64,000 nucleotides of DNA, taken from Dokdonella fugitiva (lineage in GTDB: Bacteria > Pseudomonadota > Gammaproteobacteria > Xanthomonadales > Rhodanobacteraceae). The stretch's first letter is position 1; every line of letters begins with the position of its first letter. Positions 62,421-64,000 of this stretch are shown one piece after another. The translations under genes and the position numbers were made by a program. The notes beneath the pieces were generated by a model. That model had not been told where the DNA came from. It worked only from the letters and a program-made list of their open reading frames with translations, and did no database searches. The DNA is taken from positions 372,001 through 436,000 of the forward strand of contig NZ_SLWQ01000003.1 in assembly GCF_004342425.1 (NCBI RefSeq), given 5' to 3'.

Positions 62421-64000
62421 TCACGGCACCGTCATGCCCCGCGCCCGCACCATGAACGCCGCCGGCAGCGCGACGTACTGCGGATCGTCGTTGCGCGTGC
62501 CGAATGGTGCGGCAGCAAGGTCGTCGATCGTCGCGGCGATGTCGGGCGCGTAGAAGAACCAGGAATCGTGCCCCGACGCGCTGGTGTCGGCGCGCGCGGG
62601 GCGGTCGGCGCCGCCGTCGAGCTTCGCGCTCGCGCCGACGAAGAAACCGCCATGTACCCAGGTCGGCGGGATGTCGACCTCGAAGAACGTGTCGTTGAAC
62701 ACGTTCGGCGTGCCGTACGTGCTCGCGACGACGTGCGCGTTGCGCGGATCGCCGTCGGCGTCGTCGTCCTCGAGCAGCCAGAACGTGACCGGGCCGTTCG
62801 CGAGCGCCGGGAAAGTCGGGCCGAACGCGACCGAGATGCGCGTGACGATCTCGCCGCCGGGCGCGGCGAGGAAATAGTTGCCCCACAACATGTCCGGGTC
62901 GAACGTCGACGGCGGGCCCTGGTTGGTATCGCCGTCGCCGTCGTCGTAGAGGTGGTCGACGACCGTCGGCACGATCGCGCCGTCGAAGCCGTCCTCGAAG
63001 ATCGTGTCGCTGGCCGGCAGCTGCGTCTCGAACGCACCGATGTCGGCGGCGGTGCCCGACACGCGCGCGAAGCCCGTGCCGCGCTGGTCGAACGCGAGCG
63101 CGTCGTCGTTGCTGCCGGCATCGCGCGCGGGGCTCGTCGCCGTGAGCGCGTGCGTGCGCGTCGGCCCGCCGTTCCAGGCGAGCGGGAACAGCTCGGGGTC
63201 GTCGGCGATCGTGTCCGCGGGCAACGCGATCGCCGTGTCCGCGGCGCCGACGAGCGCATGCGATCCCGTCACGGCCACGGTGCCGTCCGCGCCGAGGTCG
63301 GCCGCGAACGCGGGCGACGGGCCGGCCGTGTTCGTCGCGATGATCGAGCTGCGCAGGTCGAGCACGCCTTCGGCGTCGTAGATGCCGGCGAGGCGGAACA
63401 TCACGCCGCCGCCGCCGGATGCGCCGGTGTTGAACGCGACCGTGCTGTTGGCGAGCGTGAGCGGGCGCGCGCTCGCGATGCCGCCGCCGCGCGCGGCGGA
63501 ATTGCCGGAAAACGTGCTGTCGTGGACGACGAGTTTCGTGTCCTGCGGCGGCGGCGGATCGCCGTAGACGCTGAACACCGCCTTGTAGACACCGCCGCCG
63601 TCGCCGTCGGCGCCGTTGCCGTCGATCGTCGATCCGGCGATCGTCGCGACGCCGCGCACGTACACGCCGCCGCCGTTCGCGGCCTGGCCATCGAGCGTCG
63701 CTTCGATCGTGTTGCCGGAGATCGTGCTGTCGACCAGCGACAGTTCGCCGCGCGAATAGAGGCCGCCGCCGACCGTCGCGTAGCCGTCGTAGGACGCGTA
63801 CGGCGCGACGACCGCGTTGCCGGAGATCGTGCTGCGCACGAGCGTCGCGCCGTCGCTCGCGTAGGCGCCGCCGCCGGCGCCGGTGCCGTGCGCGCCGGTC
63901 GCGGCCAGGGTCGAATTCGTGATCGTGCTGTCGGTCATGACCAGGGTCGTCACGTCGACCGCGCCGCCGAACACGAGCGGGTAGGTGCCGCTCGCGTGGC
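62421..64000 (-). CDS. Surface beta-helix protein with choice-of-anchor Q domain, 5' end missing
   Basis: The open frame runs to the right edge without a start codon that can be accepted (residues HASGTYPLV precede the first Met/Val codon), so only the last 525 or so residues are seen. About the first 300 are parallel beta-helix repeats (STISGN, STIDGN, STFSGN, STVAFN). They end in the choice-of-anchor Q signature SPARDAGSNDD, FDQRGTGFAR, ADIGAFE. This is followed by ASDTIFEDGFDGA, the IF motif, here internal, and then a further domain of about 170 residues (DGDTNQGPPSTFDPDMLWGNYF onward) with a beta-sandwich look. It is likely exported; function unknown. Confidence 0.8.
   Translation of the reverse strand, partial: HASGTYPLVFGGAVDVTTLVMTDSTITNSTLAATGAHGTGAGGGAYASDGATLVRSTISGNAVVAPYASYDGYATVGGGLYSRGELSLVDSTISGNTIEATLDGQAANGGGVYVRGVATIAGSTIDGNGADGDGGGVYKAVFSVYGDPPPPQDTKLVVHDSTFSGNSAARGGGIASARPLTLANSTVAFNTGASGGGGVMFRLAGIYDAEGVLDLRSSIIATNTAGPSPAFAADLGADGTVAVTGSHALVGAADTAIALPADTIADDPELFPLAWNGGPTRTHALTATSPARDAGSNDDALAFDQRGTGFARVSGTAADIGAFETQLPASDTIFEDGFDGAIVPTVVDHLYDDGDGDTNQGPPSTFDPDMLWGNYFLAAPGGEIVTRISVAFGPTFPALANGPVTFWLLEDDDADGDPRNAHVVASTYGTPNVFNDTFFEVDIPPTWVHGGFFVGASAKLDGGADRPARADTSASGHDSWFFYAPDIAATIDDLAAAPFGTRNDDPQYVALPAAFMVRARGMTVP

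Overview
The window is about 70% GC and reads as a chromosomal segment from a gammaproteobacterium of the order Lysobacterales (Xanthomonadales). Supporting signs are the rho-trxA-rhlB neighbourhood, the rho protein starting with a long Gly/Pro/Gln-rich extension, ftsE-ftsX just upstream of rpoH, FadE of the long type, and REP-like GTGGGAGCGG palindromes between genes. Almost every stretch is protein coding. I saw no tRNA, rRNA, CRISPR array, insertion sequence or prophage.

Layout. 1-2803: rho (start only), trxA, and divergent rhlB. 2819-6140: a membrane Ser/Thr kinase with its ECF sigma factor. 6236-8002: a secreted protein ending in an IFRDGFD tail. 8138-14629: type II secretion genes gspC, gspD, gspE and gspF, with a small lipoprotein gene facing gspE. 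14748-17987: ftsE, ftsX, a double-receiver response regulator and ung, each overlapping the next by 4 bp. 18099-19079: rpoH behind a perfect CIRCE operator that overlaps a sigma-E-like promoter. 19244-24300: two secreted proteins with IF-type tails on either side of a ToxR/CadC-like regulator. 24320-26491: priA, followed by a DnaA-box-bearing AT-rich region. 26961-28598: ECF sigma factor, small membrane partner and DUF3106 protein. 28689-33385: DUF3667 protein, MATE transporter, SppA. 33665-39769: a tight operon for a 2-oxoacid:ferredoxin oxidoreductase (oxidoreductase/ferredoxin subunit, korA, korB), with three small envelope-type genes lying between korA and korB. 39897-53182: housekeeping and repair genes (SDR, Ada-AlkA fusion, ogt, threonine aldolase, diguanylate cyclase, DsbA-like isomerase, fadE, AMP nucleosidase, VIT/CCC1). 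53427-62416: apt, a glutaredoxin-rhodanese fusion, an OmpA-Ig protein, aldo/keto reductase, NlpC/P60 hydrolase, SGNH hydrolase, aminotransferase and rsgA. 62421-64000: a truncated beta-helix surface protein.

How it fits together. Envelope stress and proteostasis are a recurring theme: rpoH under combined HrcA and sigma-E-like control, ECF-kinase and ECF-membrane-partner pairs, SppA, and DNA repair by Ung, AlkA and Ogt. Four exported proteins share a short D-x-I-F-x-[DN]-[GS]-[FY]-[DE] sequence at or near the C-terminus, directly after beta-helix or repeat domains; with type II secretion genes close by, this may be a sorting or processing tag. Intergenic regions carry at least four families of short palindromic repeats.

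The most notable points are the CIRCE/sigma-E overlap at rpoH, the inverted perfect DnaA boxes between priA and an ECF gene, the shared IF tail, the envelope genes inside the kor operon, and the three-domain glutaredoxin fusion whose middle domain has lost all cysteines.
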